From contig JAJYEB010000154.1 of NCBI GenBank assembly GCA_021790375.1, positions 1 to 5,297 of the forward strand: a DNA stretch of 5,297 bases, written 5' to 3'. Origin of the DNA: Chloroflexota bacterium (lineage in GTDB: Bacteria; Chloroflexota; Limnocylindria; Limnocylindrales; CSP1-4). The notes beneath the pieces were generated by a model. It had not been told where the DNA came from and searched no databases. It saw only the letters and a program-made list of their open reading frames with translations. Shown here one piece after another: positions 5,238-5,297 of the stretch (positions within the stretch are counted from its first letter, which is position 1; every line of letters begins with the position of its first letter). Made by a program: the position numbers and the translations under genes.

Positions 5238-5243
5238 AGTGTA
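5238..5243 (-). promoter_or_regulatory. Candidate -10 element of the GNAT-ftcD-hutI operon (leaderless)
   Basis: TACACT on the minus strand lies exactly 7 nt before GTG 5230, which would start transcription at the start codon. It sits at the end of the first copy of a 17-bp direct repeat. No -35 consensus is visible. Confidence 0.45.
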
Positions 5244-5297
5244 CGGCGTGGGGACGCGTGAACGCGGGGATGCGCCGCGTTGTACGGCGCGGGGACG
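5240..5297. repeat. 17-bp direct repeat in the operon promoter region
   Basis: TGTACGGCGTGGGGACG (5240-5256) and TGTACGGCGCGGGGACG (5281-5297) differ at one base and lie 41 bp apart. The first copy overlaps the candidate -10 element. The second reaches the window end, so more copies may follow outside. It could be a regulator site or a duplicated promoter. Confidence 0.6.

Overview
This is a high-GC bacterial window. It holds four complete genes and one truncated gene, separated by short, repeat-rich intergenic stretches. Gene content, GTG starts and the look of the metallo-beta-lactamase-fold protein best fit an uncultivated-type Chloroflexota lineage (Limnocylindria- or Thermomicrobia-like). 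That placement rests on family recollection only, and a high-GC actinobacterium cannot be excluded.

Layout: (i) 1-338, minus strand: the 5' part of a gene leaving the window, encoding a proline-rich single-pass membrane protein. (ii) 339-1000: about 660 bp with no convincing gene, but with several direct repeats, a repeated 12-bp motif, a G-rich tract and a strong 13-bp hairpin. (iii) 1001-1678, plus strand: an MBL-fold protein that has lost most of the expected metal ligands. (iv) 1679-1805: a convergent junction with imperfect 20-bp periodicity. (v) 1806-5230, minus strand: a likely operon in the order GNAT-like acetyltransferase, ftcD (glutamate formimidoyltransferase), hutI (imidazolonepropionase). 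(vi) 5231-5297: the promoter region of that operon, with a 17-bp direct repeat.

HutI and FtcD catalyse consecutive last steps of histidine degradation: imidazolonepropionate to N-formiminoglutamate, then to glutamate plus 5-formimino-tetrahydrofolate. hutH, hutU and a formimino-THF cyclodeaminase are not in the window. The acetyltransferase has no obvious role in the pathway.

The most striking structure is the 106-bp gap between ftcD and hutI. It is built from 17-nt units that each begin with RTGA, a start codon overlapping a stop codon. Starting at the ftcD stop, these form an unbroken chain of four mini-ORFs, each ending in a 4-nt overlap with the next start, and the last overlapping the hutI GTG. 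hutI has no Shine-Dalgarno sequence of its own, so the array may be a termination-reinitiation ladder, or the fossil of tandem duplication of an ancestral 4-nt ftcD/hutI overlap. A second recurrent pattern is that three genes (starts at 338, 1001 and 5230) have a -10-like hexamer (CACAAT, GACAAT, TACACT) exactly 7 nt before the start codon, which suggests leaderless transcripts.
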